NCBI GenBank assembly: GCA_003439945.1
Contig: QVRM01005378.1
Coordinates: forward strand, 482,001-546,000
Source of the DNA: Dermanyssus gallinae
Taxonomy: Eukaryota > Arthropoda > Arachnida > Mesostigmata > Dermanyssidae
Direction of reading: 5' to 3'
Length of the DNA stretch: 64,000 bases
Shown here: positions 11,431 through 22,380 of the stretch, piece by piece
Position numbering within the stretch: the stretch's first letter is position 1
Layout: each line of letters starts with the position of its first letter
Position numbers and translations under genes: made by a program
Notes under the pieces: generated by a model
Database searches by the model: none
Told to the model about the DNA's origin: nothing
What the model saw: the letters and a program-made list of their open reading frames with translations, nothing else

Positions 11431-11965
11431 CTTGTACCTAAAAAAACCATTTCGCACCTGATCACATGTTTCTCTATGATTGTCTTCAATTAGTTGTTGA
11501 ACGTTTTCTTTTTTCTATGGCTGGCTAATTTTTGCTCACCATCTCGTGCGGAAAATAAGCTGGAGAGGAACACGCAACAACACATTACGTAGTGCCAACT
11601 CCTTACCACAGATGGAGATCAGGCGTTGCTTTTCCGCTTTCAATCCTGGCTAATGTGGTACCTTGGTTATATATACGTTGCCCAAAAACGGCGTGACATT
11701 GTAGCGTATCTAAAAAACACCGTCAACAATAATTGTTGTTTGTCTCATGCTGACCACAGTTGATCTCATCATAATGGAAGCTTCATCAACCTTGTTACTC
11801 AATTAAAAAGCGCTACCTATGTATACATATTCTGCCTGCTGCAGTCTTATGCTCAGTGCTGACACCAATCACTTTGCATTGTCTTGAAGTGACTTTTACC
11901 TTGGCTTATGTAGAAGTTGGCACAAATGTTAGAGATATTTATAACCTTCTGCGGTACTTAAAAAA

Positions 11966-11967
<2 letters not shown>
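11431..11967. other. No recognised gene
   Basis: AT-rich DNA with short frames only. Confidence 0.55.

Positions 11968-12033
<66 letters not shown>
11968..12033. repeat. (TA)n microsatellite, about 66 bp
   Basis: A pure TA run following AAAAAATTAATA. Confidence 0.98.
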
Positions 12034-12035
<2 letters not shown>

Positions 12036-12478
12036 GTTTGCACTCAATACACTTTTGACTCCGTGTCCTAGGTTTTCGGATATAACTGCTAGTGTATACA
12101 CGCGTGCGGATCAAGCATATCTCTATGAGATGCCTATTTGTGTGGGACTAGTATTTTTATTATCTTTTATATATTTTTAATTAGGTAATTACTAGCCCAC
12201 TCGTTCAAGATCTGAAAAGACACTTTTTTTCTCAGAAATACAGCTGCTTATGTTCAGCCGAATTGGGAACATAAACTGCTGGAAAAAATTCTCGACTGTT
12301 ACAGGACTTAGGCAGACAATGACTAGTAGACAGATCCCCCTGCAGTAGTATAAGAGCCGATCCGTTGCGATATTTCTCTACACAAAGCACAACCTTCATT
12401 CATTTATGTGAGGACTAGTGTGAGAACCGGCCGCCTGAGTGAGGCTGATGCCGAAAATGGAACTAACTAGAACTTACT

Positions 12479-12512
12479 AATTCGTATATATATATATATA
12501 TATATACGAATT
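12479..12512. repeat. Palindrome with (TA)n core
   Basis: AATTCG and CGAATT flank a TA run, making a 34-bp perfect palindrome. Confidence 0.9.
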
Positions 12513-12517
12513 CTTTA

Positions 12518-12735
12518 TAAGTACACCTGTGAAAGTGGTCGCACTAGATATACCACTAGCCAAGTCTACAGATTGCCCCTAGTTGCCAACTGAATGGTAT
12601 ATATTTATACGTACTTACGAATTTTGCATGTAGGTCGTTTCTTTGTTTATATAAGTACACTGCTGGTGAAAATGTTCGCACTAGACATGCCACTAGCCAA
12701 GTGTACATATTGCCCTTAGTTGCCAATGGAATGGT
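12518..12735 (+). repeat. Direct duplication of an about 85-bp unit
   Basis: The units at 12518-12599 and about 12651-12735 share ATAAGTACAC, TTCGCACTAGA/GTCGCACTAGA, CCACTAGCCAAGT and TAGTTGCCAA, with scattered substitutions. Their starts are about 133 bp apart. The GTTTATAYAAGTACAC end recurs in the palindrome at 14315-14368, so this is probably a dispersed element rather than a purely local duplication. Confidence 0.85.
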
Positions 12736-13984
12736 CACTACTCCAGGAATTTTTGATCAAAGTCTGCAAAAGCCGTCGACAGGACTGGTCTTGCTAGGCT
12801 CGCGCCTCGTCGGAGCCGAACCTGTAGTTTATCAGTATATTCCTACGCTTCTCAACTGCCTACTACACAGAAGAATTCTGTGTCTAGATTTACTTGCGGG
12901 TGTAGTATTGGCAACACACTGCTTCCTAATGCGCGAATTGATGAAATGGTAGCGTTGTGAGTGTGGCCCTCCCTTCTGTGCAATGATGTCACTTTACTGC
13001 TGACCAACACGACAGTCAATGTTCGAATCTCAACGGCGAATAATTGCGACAGATGCAAATATTTCGTATATCGTGGCGTGATATAGATGGTAGTAGCTAG
13101 CGTAAATTGCTAAATTGATACGAATAAGCAGGGGTTATTATTTCACTAATAAGGGCAGCATCGCCCGATTACAATACTCAAATATGTGTATTAGATTGTT
13201 GTCATAACGTACGAATGCTGTTAGAGGTGTCGCCAAGTGAAGATCACATAGACTGGGGTCTCTCGCAGCGCTGTTGAATCCCGGACACCTCTTTACCCGA
13301 AACCTCTGAATTGGTGTCCGGTCTGGACGTGACAAGGCAACTCGTCGATTCCGAATGATCAGAGTTTCAAATTTGTTTTTCATTTAATAGCTTACTGAAA
13401 GCGAGGGTGACAGCAGTTCAGCAAGATCACATATTGAATATGTGGCTGTAAGTATCAGTATAGCAGTTGTTCTCCTCCCTCGAAACAAGACTAAAATGCT
13501 CGTATGTGTGTACTGTGATACTCGCTGCCATACAGACTTAAATTTTCTTTCATTTCCTTTTCTACCAGAACAAACCGCAGCCCGTAACAAGTCCGCATAG
13601 TATTGCTATACCAGAACGAGGAGAACTCCTCAGGGAAGTTCTAGTACCGCCTCCGGGTGTTGTTCATGTCTCTTCTACAGTTCCTTCTTCTACAAACATA
13701 TACACTTAATCAAAACACCTGCATATACTTATGTTCATGCGCGCTTATTTTATTTATCTAGACTAGAATCGACCAAACCAGTTAGCTTCGTAGAAATCCC
13801 TCTCCCCCAACCGCAATTATTTAAAGTGATGTTCATCTATGGCTACATTGTTTCAGACAATATAACTATAGGTGAAGTGTAAGTATTTGTCAACCCTAAT
13901 GAAAAGGTTTTATTTATCAATTCGTATTACAATATTGCGTAAGTGAACGTGTTAATTTTCAGCTTAGAACCACCCTGGTCTGCA
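12736..13984. other. No recognised gene; one hairpin
   Basis: No coding family was recognised. A 9-bp perfect inverted repeat (CCGGACACC at 13281-13289, GGTGTCCGG at 13313-13321) could form a hairpin with a 23-nt loop. An 81-codon minus-strand frame spans it without known motifs. Confidence 0.5.
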
Positions 13985-14110
13985 TCATTCGTCAAGTGAT
14001 CTCAAAATTGAGATTGCGTTGCCCCGCTGAACATCAATGGAAGGTCTCTGGCGTAAGAAATGTGCAGCTCTTTTGTCCCCAGTGTAAGTTATACGAACTT
14101 GGTCGCCCAT
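13985..14110 (-). mobile_element. RLE-type LINE, extreme C-terminal remnant
   Basis: The minus strand reads FLRQRPSIDVQRGNAISIL and then SLDE followed by a stop at 13985-13987. This matches the conserved FLRQRLS(L/I)DVQRGNA ending of the copies at 34.3, 35.9, 40.5 and 42.1 kb. Upstream similarity fades by about 14110. Confidence 0.75.
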
Positions 14111-14267
14111 ATGAATGGCCTAAATAGCACGGACCAATTACTGTTACTAATTGTTCCATCTACAAAAGTACGAAAACTGACTGAATCGAACATTACCGAG
14201 CTACGGCTGTCTATTTTGACGGCCAATGTAGTGTACTAAGTGAAAACAAATAAATTCCCCTCCCCCC

Positions 14268-14368
14268 GAAGCTTAGCGCAATTTAGAATTTGCGCTGAGC
14301 TTCGAGGTGTCTTTGTTTATACAAGTACACTTGTGAAAGTGTACTTTCACAAGTGTACTTATATAAAC
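14268..14368. repeat. Two adjacent hairpin-forming inverted repeats
   Basis: First, about 14267-14303: CGAAGCTTAGCGCAA pairs with TTGCGCTGAGCTTCG around a short loop, with one mismatch. Second, 14315-14368: GTTTATACAAGTACACTTGT and its near-exact complement ACAAGTGTACTTATATAAAC meet around AAAGTGTACTTT. The second shares its arm with the repeats at 12518-12735, suggesting head-to-head copies of the same short element. Confidence 0.88.
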
Positions 14369-15150
14369 AGTAAGTTTTATCGTTGAAACCTAGTACAATG
14401 ATCACCGGTAGCCTTTATGCCACGAGCAACATACACTTCACTGCGTTGTCGTTCTGATATCTTTTTCCGGAGAGAGATATTTGTTTGAGGTCTCTAAGCA
14501 GGGGGGGATATTCACTTCACAGAGATGTGCACTAGATGCAGATGATGGGTACACTAGCTGCTAACGTGTCTTCTCTATTAGCACGTTACCTTAGGGAGCC
14601 TGACTTCGGGGGGACGGAAGAAAATGGCTTACGATAATCATATCACGAATTGAACCACCATCGATACCCTATCAAAATAATTCCTGTAAAGCGTACATTC
14701 TTGTAATTGTTCGATAGACGTTGTGCGTAATACCAAGTTTTTAAGTTATCAAACGTGAAGGTTAGAAACGTGGCTATCCCAGGATGCTTCCTTCCTTACT
14801 ATTCTCTATTTCAAATATGATTTTTCTTTTTGTAGCCAGCATGCCTTTTTGTAGCCAGCATGGGTATCCTCCAGACGAAGCAGTATTGTCCGTCGACCAC
14901 GACCGTATGTATGGTATCTTCTTCACTTGTCACTCACCAGCAACGGCGCCTTCGGTGAAGTGATGTCCGACCACCCATGCAAATGTAAGAGATGATGCTT
15001 TGTTGAATGAATAATGCTGAATCTCACGTTCACTCTCAAACAATTCATTTCCGCCCCCTCCCCCGTTTCCATCGAAAACAAAAACAACGTATTGTTTATG
15101 CAAATTCTACTGCCCTTTAGAATGCGTGTACCTAACTAACTACGGAACAC
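14369..15150. other. No recognised gene
   Basis: Mixed-composition DNA with no long frame. A small direct repeat (TTTTGTAGCCAGCATG, twice) lies at 14830-14862. Confidence 0.5.
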
Positions 15151-15154
15151 CCTG

Positions 15155-15590
15155 ATGGACAAATGTGTTAAATCGTTGCGCCTCGCAGCAGCAGCAGCAG
15201 CGGCAGTGATGGCGACTTTTACCAGCATAGCATGGAGGAAACTCGCAGACATTTCGTATTCGCACGAAGAGGCACACGCAGGAGTCCATATGTTACCGAA
15301 CAGCACAACGTGTCGGATCCCTTTCTCGGAGGCCGAAGGAGGAGGGGGTTGTCGCACTCTGAGCTGTGGAGCACTTTGGTGGCGACGGAAGACCGCAGCG
15401 GCGGTGGCAACAACAACAACAACAACAACAAAACAACAACAACGATCGATGTTTGGATCCGGACCCTAATCACCTGAAGTTCCGGATCCTCGTGGTCGTC
15501 GTCGACGTCGTCGTTACAGTTCGACGTCGAATAGTTAGAATAGTTCCGGATCCTCGCTCTCGTCGTCGTTAGTAGCAGTAACATTTGGCG
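15155..15590. repeat. CAG and CAA runs with overlapping open frames
   Basis: A CAG run at 15188-15205 and a CAA run at 15407-15440 sit within GC-richer DNA. Plus-strand frames of 104 and 81 codons and a 121-codon minus-strand frame overlap, so at most one could be real. A GTTCCGGATCCTCG segment occurs twice (about 15480 and 15544). Coding status is undecided; no family is recognised. Confidence 0.6.
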
Positions 15591-15904
15591 ACAGCAGGTT
15601 AATTGCTTCTAATTTGAATTTACGACATCGACACTGGTCGCGCATGCTCGTGTCCAGCGTGGGCTAGGTCCGGTTCCAACTACAGCAACTCTGTTTGGCA
15701 TTCGTTTCCGCCTCACCTGTGTTTCGTTGGGTACCTGCGATCCGGTACCCCGTAAGTGCAAACGTCGAAATGGAATGGTTGTCACTTTGCGCACAGCTTC
15801 CTCGGAAATGACTTCCGAGAGCCAATTCAATTTCCTTGAAATGTCCTGTGCCGACCTTGGCGGCGATTAGAAGAGATTTGAGCATATTTGTAGGCACCTA
15901 CGTA

Positions 15905-17029
15905 AGTATAAATATTTTGTATTTAGATTAATAAAGTTAAATGTAAATATGAATCTAAATACAAATATAAGTATTCATGTAAATACAAATTGAAACATAA
16001 AAACCATCAAGCTTGTTTGTACTACATTTCTTCGTACATTAGGGCTAGGATACGATTTCTAGTATTGCCTCTGGAGGCGGCTACCCTCAACAGCGGTTGT
16101 TTTGCATCGAATAGGCGTTTACTTAGAGAATCATGGGCTTTTGTGTACACTTCTAAGCTGATGATGGAGCCTGACTACAGTCTTCGGAATGCGCTACCGT
16201 TCGAGTCTCCGGTCTGTAGTCCGGCCCGATTTGTAGTCATCATGAACTTTTTCTATACGGCAAGTCTCTCTGTGTGTTTTTTGTTAATGGTGCTCCTTGA
16301 TGACCCCAAATAGTCCGCGGAATAAAAGCGAGTCTTATCTCTGAACAACGACTGGTGACTGGCGTGTGGTATAAAACTAACTAATTGACCACAGACGTTT
16401 TCAAGTCTGAGGTTATTTTTGCTAAATAAGATTTCTAGGGCTGTATTTGGTTTAGTATTATAGACGTAATAGGTAATAACATGATTGGAATCGTTTTTAG
16501 GTTCATTTCATTAATGCATCCAGTCCCTTGACTACTCATTGCTATCATTCGCAAGTTACGCTTTTGCACTTTCCACATCTAACAACTTACACCACTATCT
16601 CCCTGGCAAGACTACATACAACAATGGCTTTGTGACTAAATTTTTTTCCGAGTTCCAGCATATACGTCTTCATAGCACTAGATTAGCTACCACATTGCAA
16701 TCTCTAGCAGTACAATTTCTTCGGCATGTGCGCTGACCTGGGTGATATCACAAGAACTACAACGCATCCATCATTGCGTAATCACATAGAGCAATTTAGA
16801 ACCTAGTCGATCTGCCGGAATCCGCAATGTATGCTGTGAAAGGTCCAGTCATACACACACGTTGGAAAAGGAGTCGCAAAAGCAGACGCTAAGACAGTTT
16901 CCAACATGGCGTCAGCTGCACGGACGCGTTTTCTGAGTGCTCTTATAATTGTGTACTTTCTGGCAAAAGCCCATAGCAAAGCTAGTGCTATGCTTGCAAA
17001 TATATGCTATATGCTTGCAAATAGAAGGT
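15905..17029. other. No recognised gene
   Basis: AT-rich DNA. A 107-codon plus-strand frame at 15990-16313 has no recognised motif. A TATGCTTGCAAATA segment is duplicated at about 16990-17022, just before the LINE. Confidence 0.5.
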
Positions 17030-19380
17030 AATTATTCCGGCGCTACATATATAGCATGGAATGGAAAAAGTGCTGTAGACCTAATTATGAGTACTTCTAG
17101 TGAGCCGGGAGCTTATATAAAAGACCATAAAACGACAGTTTCAGCCAAACGGAAGCACTGCAAAGTTACCTTCAGCCTTGCGCATACGAAGATAACTGGC
17201 CGTGACAAACGAATTTCCCTTGCCCGCAAGATAAGTCTCAGCAAGCTAGAACAAGCCTTATATCTACTCCCAGATGCGATCGAAGTAGACACAGACTTTT
17301 ATGAGCGTTCACTTCGGTGGGCCATTCAATCTGCAGCATAATATAAGAGGAGCACTGCGACGAGACACAAACCATGGTTTGATCACGAGTGCACAACCAT
17401 CAAAACGCACATTTGTTGCCACAACGATTGGAGCCTATCAGGGCTGGCAAGCCTAGCTGACCTAAAGAAAACGTATAAAAGAATGATTCAGAGGAAGAAA
17501 TATGAATAAGAGACCGCGCAGCGCACACAACAGGTAACAGAAAGCATCCAGAAACCATGGATCCTCTTACCGAAGAGACCTGCTGTAGCAAACCCACTAA
17601 TAAACGACGAAGAATGGGTCTCGTATTTCACAACCCTACTAAGCCACGTTGTTCAACTGCCTGACAATGAACACGCACCCCATATAGAGCCTGACTGGGA
17701 AGACTTTACGGAAGGGGAGGTTCGAATGGCTATACTAGCGAAGAAAAACGTAAAATTATCAGGTCCTAATGATATTTACTACGAACATGTTAAGCAAGGA
17801 ATAGAGCACATAGCCCCAAAGCTAACAGCGCTGTTCAATGCATGCTTAGAACAAGGGCACATACCCGAGCAATGGCGCCGAAGCTACCTGCTACCAATTT
17901 ACAAAAACAAAGGCGACGCTACAGACCCAGCTAACTACCGCGGAATAGCATTAACTAGCGTAGTCTACAAAATATTAACCTCACTAATTGTGACTCGACT
18001 ATAAAGCATATGTAAAGACCTAATACCAACGGAACAGAATGGGTTCTTGGAAGGTCGCTCAACTGAACGAGCTCTCAGGGAAGTCCTTCGTCAAGTGCGG
18101 GAACGTGACGGACAGACGGACAGATGACCTACGCAGCGTTTGTTGACTTCAAAACTGCTTTTGATAGTGTACCTGGAGACTGCATTCTGGAAATTATGCG
18201 ACAGCGTTTTGGCATCAAAGGTCGAATGTTCAACCTAATGGGGAGAATTCTCACTGCGAACTATATCACAATCAGAAATGGGCTCCACTGTATTGCGCAA
18301 GAAGTTAAACAGACAATTGGGCTAGCACAAGGCGACACGGCAGCCCTTTCTTATTCATCCTTTATGTCATAGGGTTAAGCCAAATACTTAAAAATGCTAA
18401 AGCCCCGCATGTATTCTACGCTGACGATCTTATCATAATGGCCAAGTCACGACCACATCTACAGTTTTACCTGAATGAAATGAGCCAATAGTGCGCACAG
18501 TATAAGCTGACAATTAATATATCCAAGACAAAAGTTCTTCGATTTTCCCGAGGAGGTCGATACGCCAGTCTTGACCACATAATCAGGGTCAATAACCAAA
18601 ATATTGAATTAGTAAGTTAATTTAGCTATCTCGGAGTAATCTTGACCCCCGGCCCATCTTTTACAAAGCACATAGAGAACAAGCGTGCAAAAGCGATATC
18701 GGCCATGACTCAACTCGGAGATCTTACACAGATTGACACTAAGACTGGAATGAACCTTTTCAAGATAAAAATAGCTCCAATTATAACTTACTGCCTTCGG
18801 GCCATTGCACGAAACTTGACCTTAGACAACATTAAAGAGATAGATAAAATAAAAGCAAATTTTGTGAATTATATGCTAGGACGGCCGCGAAACGCTTCAA
18901 CAACGTTGGCGCTGGAACTATGCCAGGAGCTAACCTTTGTAGAAGACCTTATTCTGGACAAATACGCTTTCAGCGCGCTGGTCGTAGAACAATATCGAGC
19001 TTACAGAGAAAAGCGTAATTTGAACTTTGGCATAAAGATTTTCACCGACTGTTTCGCATTCACGACGGACCGTTGGAGGCGGGGAATGCAAGCAAACAGA
19101 CGCATACTCTGTAGACTTACCTGGCATGGCTACCACCATTATATATGCCTAAAAGGGTACTGTTTTGAGAAAGAAGACTGTGTATGTAAACATTGTGGCA
19201 CATGTAATATTGACCGATACCACATACTGCAATGCAAGGAACTAGAAGCTGGTTCAATGCATGCAGTAGTGAAAGATGTTTTTAGCCGATATGAATTTTA
19301 GGTAGCATCTACCAGTTTCTGGTGAAATAAACTTGTAATATTACTAAAAGCAGACGCTTAATAAACATCTTGCGTAAGTA
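17030..19380 (+). mobile_element. LINE retrotransposon, degenerate EN-RT polyprotein
   Basis: This is the longest recognisable element. In order: the end of an apurinic-type endonuclease (TYIAWNGKSAVDLIM, then KHCKVTF at the usual SDH position); RT entry (SGPNDIYYEHVKQG, PEQWRRSYLLPIYKNKGD, ANYRGIALTSVVYKIL); the palm (YAAFVDFKTAFDSV, LAQGDT); the active site FYADDLIIMA at 18414-18443; then FSYLGVILTPGPSF. The C-terminus has a C-x2-C-x8-H-x3-C motif (CKHC...H...C). In-frame stops lie at 17339, 17507, 18002, 18489 and 18618, with frameshifts near 18124 and 18338, so it is inactive. Only the last 220 codons (to 19301) are open. AATAAA-type signals follow at about 19325 and 19363. The family resembles the I/jockey group; the exact clade needs a tree. 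Confidence 0.93.
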
Positions 19381-20069
19381 GAATTGGACCTGCCTGTCTG
19401 CTGTTGACAAGAGTATGTCCTAATTACTGGTTCTGTTACATTAACTGCCCAAATGAGATTTGGGCCATTTCCCGTAGGACCGTATGGATTCGTCGTCGCG
19501 AATCAGGAACCGACAAAATAATTTCCCGCTTGGTTGGTCGATGCTGCCGTCTTGTTCTCAGCTGAATTTGCTTCCAGCTAAAAGGTTACTGTTCTTTTTG
19601 CTGCCCTCAGCAGCTAGTGTTGTAATCGATTTTTTCTTTGGCTGTTGCTGCTCAGCTGTCTCCCGCCACGTTAGTGCCACTGCTTGTGGGATTGGCTCAC
19701 TCATGTAATATTTGTTCGTTAAATATTAGTATAACAATATTATCATTGTCATCCAAATCACACAATCTCGGCAAGTGACGAACACGCCTGCGACCCGTCG
19801 TCGTAACGTCTGTACATAAAGTCACTTGAAGTCGACATACTTTGAAAAAGAAAACCGAATAGAAAATAAAGCCCGTATTTGTTGAGGATCACTTGAAACG
19901 TTCCATTTCCACTGCACTGTCCGTGCGCATTGGCGCATTATGTATTTCTCAATGTAAGCTATATAAGACGAGCCCACATGGCAATATCTATGGCTATATG
20001 TCAAAACGCTGACATTATTCGATTTTTGTAAGTCCGCTTTTGAAACTGCAACACACTGCAAACTACTCG
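19381..20069. other. No recognised gene
   Basis: A 74-codon frame at 19484-19708 and its antisense Gln/Lys-rich reading have no family match that I know. Confidence 0.5.
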
Positions 20070-20400
20070 AGGTGCGTTTGAAATTTGGTTTCCCTTAGGA
20101 AACCTGGGCCACTTATGTTCATCAATTTGCAAAAATATACTATTTCCGAAATCGTACAATTCAAGATTTATGCGGATGGTATTCAGTTATACGGGAATGC
20201 GGACTCCTCTGAAAACTCGAAAAAATACAATTACACTATTGGCGGCCATCTTCTTGCTCTTGCTGAAAAAAAAACTGATTAGAGACCCTGGTGTAATAAC
20301 ATCTGTTAACATGGAGTATCTTGAACACGTAACAGACATTGTTTTAAGAGATATTTATGTTTCGTATATTACATTACGTTTGTGGGACACATATTGAAAA
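20070..20400 (+). mobile_element. Short reverse-transcriptase remnant (CR1/jockey-like)
   Basis: The plus-strand frame reads GPLMFINLQKYTISE and then FKIYADGIQLYGNA. This has the shape of the LINE RT palm (a GPLLF..(F/Y)INDLP stretch followed by F/YADD), with the catalytic second Asp replaced by Gly. The fragment is too short for confident classification. Its tail contains a TTACATTACGTTTGTGGGAC segment shared in part with 4350-4385 and 61430. Confidence 0.5.
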
Positions 20401-20439
20401 AGATTGGCTAAGCCAATGTGCCTTGCAGGTATGTATTGT

Positions 20440-20800
20440 GACTATCACGTGTCCGCCTCGTCTAGGCTAGGCCGAGATCACTTCAGAAGTGTGCCCCGAA
20501 CGGAGGCCGCGTTTCGACATTGTATGTCGAGATCGTTGTTAAAAAAAGGACGACGATCTGCTATCACCGGTTGACTGATCTAACAAAGTGCCGACTTTGC
20601 GGATCAGCTGTCTGGTCCGAATAGTAGGAGCACTCAAGATGTCAAACGCCAGAATTCGTGGGGATACCCAATTAATGAGTATTTTTTTAGCTTGCTGGTC
20701 TCCGCAAGGTGTGCTGCATAACCGGCTTCGGATGCGCCGCCACCGACCATAGAAGGTGCTAAGGAGTCGGTAACGGTTGCATCCCAAACCAGCATTGTTT
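20440..20800 (-). mobile_element. RLE-type LINE, C-terminal fragment
   Basis: On the minus strand the region upstream of the nuclease reads VWDATVTDSLAPSMV-like from 20800 down, with the CAAACCAGCAT/ACCGACTCCT blocks also seen near 42340-42385. The frame RILAFDILSAPTIRTRQLIR then KVGTLL matches FHPLAFETLGGPGPSTRSLL then KVGKRL of the 34.3-kb copy. The last part shows a decayed IQCRNAASVRGT-like ending. Several stops and frameshifts make it a pseudogene. Confidence 0.7.
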
Positions 20801-20877
20801 TAAGAGCAACACAAAGAGCGAATTGAATTACCCTTCAGTGTATTCATACTTAGTCTCAAATAATGACTGCCAATGTT

Positions 20878-21085
<208 letters not shown>

Positions 21086-21324
21086 TATATACATACATAC
21101 ATACGAGAAATTCAGGACAATTGATTGCAATATTCTCGTTACTTTTGAGGAATGTCATACTAAACGTATGTTTAACGTCATTCAAACGACTACGCGTCGT
21201 GAGAACAATATTCTTCCAAAGATTGTAATGACAAAACGAACTCTAAACCATTTGTTCCCATGGAGAGACCCCCGCTAACTCCATGGATGCTTGGTGTTAA
21301 CAGATTAGACAATGCTTAAATAAA

Positions 21325-21326
<2 letters not shown>

Positions 21327-21380
<54 letters not shown>
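21327..21380. repeat. (TA)n array adjoining element end
   Basis: An uninterrupted TA run of about 54 bp ending exactly at ACAGGGTCTCC. Confidence 0.97.
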
Positions 21381-21384
<4 letters not shown>

Positions 21385-21569
21385 GGTCTCCTAGGAAGAT
21401 TTGAACAGCGATATAGGGATTCGTAGAGCTCGTTTCACTATAAGTTTTATTTTCAAATAAAACCTGCTTTCTGAGAGGTCTTGTTAGGAGTGATATTACA
21501 AAAATCCGTGACACTGGTGTTATTGCCCCGCATAAGACTACAAAAAAAATATATATATAAAAACAAAAA

Positions 21570-21572
<3 letters not shown>
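21381..21572 (+). mobile_element. TA-bounded element with ACAGGGTC end, copy 1
   Basis: Starts ACAGGGTCTCCTAGGAAGAT at the edge of a TA array and ends in an A-rich TATATA stretch near 21550, followed by another TA array. The first about 80 bp align, with divergence, to the segment starting at 21609; the shared block is TAGAGCTCGTT. Its ACAGGGTC terminus also resembles the end of the foldback element at 22381. No ORF. It is a putative non-autonomous DNA element. Confidence 0.55.

Positions 21573-21607
<35 letters not shown>
21573..21607. repeat. (TA)n array between two related elements
   Basis: A TA run of about 35 bp separating the two CAGGGTCT-starting segments. Confidence 0.97.
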
Positions 21608-21608
<1 letters not shown>

Positions 21609-21610
<2 letters not shown>

Positions 21611-21720
21611 GGGTCTTCCAGATAGTAACAGCAATATAGAGAACTGTAGAGCTCGTTAAATTAAATATTTTTTTCCGATGAAGCATTATTTGGAACGCTT
21701 AACATTAACACTTTCAGAGC
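21609..21720 (+). mobile_element. TA-bounded element with CAGGGTCT end, copy 2
   Basis: Begins CAGGGTCTTCCAGATAGTAA directly after a TA run and aligns with the first about 80 bp of copy 1 (ATATAG.GA, CTGTAGAGCTCGTT, then a T-rich stretch). The right boundary is unclear. Confidence 0.5.
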
Positions 21721-22370
21721 AACACAAGGCGTAATTGTGAAGTAAATAAGATCGCTTTTACTCGAAAAGAGACATTTTCACCCCCTCGTTCCAATGAACA
21801 AAAAACGGGTTTCGCCGAGTTTTCCTAACCCCAAAGTTTCTTGGACGAATTCTGAGAGGACGTGTGGGACGAATATATATATATATATATTCCGCTGAAC
21901 GAGACGGCGGATGTACAAATGAGGATATGTACATTTACCTTTAAAATATTTTGTTTAACCCAAACTTACTCATTGCTTTTGCCACCTGGAAGTCTCATCC
22001 GACCAAAGGCGTCCAATTTGAGACGCTTGCGGTTCAGGTGCCCTCAAAGCGTGACAGTTGATTTAGTTTCTAGTATAGACGCACTTTTCCAGCAAGGCAA
22101 CGTATCTGCTCTACCTCAACCTTAAGCTAATTAAAAAATGTTAGTTGACGTAGAGTTGAGCGTCCATCAAGGCCACTTTTTGATGTACGCTTCAATAACC
22201 TAAGGAATCAACAATCCATCTTTCCAAATGTCGGGACCCGTTATTAGTTCGTAAAGGAACTGTTTGCTTTGCGGATGGCCAAATGGGCGCGTGTAAACGC
22301 AAATAGTACCCGCCTATTTGCGAATAGTTACGCTCTTCTTGTGGGACTAGAATACTGGCCACAGAGGTGA
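21721..22370. other. No recognised gene
   Basis: Contains a 17-bp TA run near 21873-21889. An 87-codon plus-strand frame at 21862-22125 starts in that run and matches nothing I know. Confidence 0.5.
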
Positions 22371-22380
22371 GTATATATAT

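Noticed and set aside
18642..19301. Intact 220-codon host gene
   Set aside because: It is the open C-terminal part of a broken LINE; RT motifs precede it and a Cys/His tail motif ends it.
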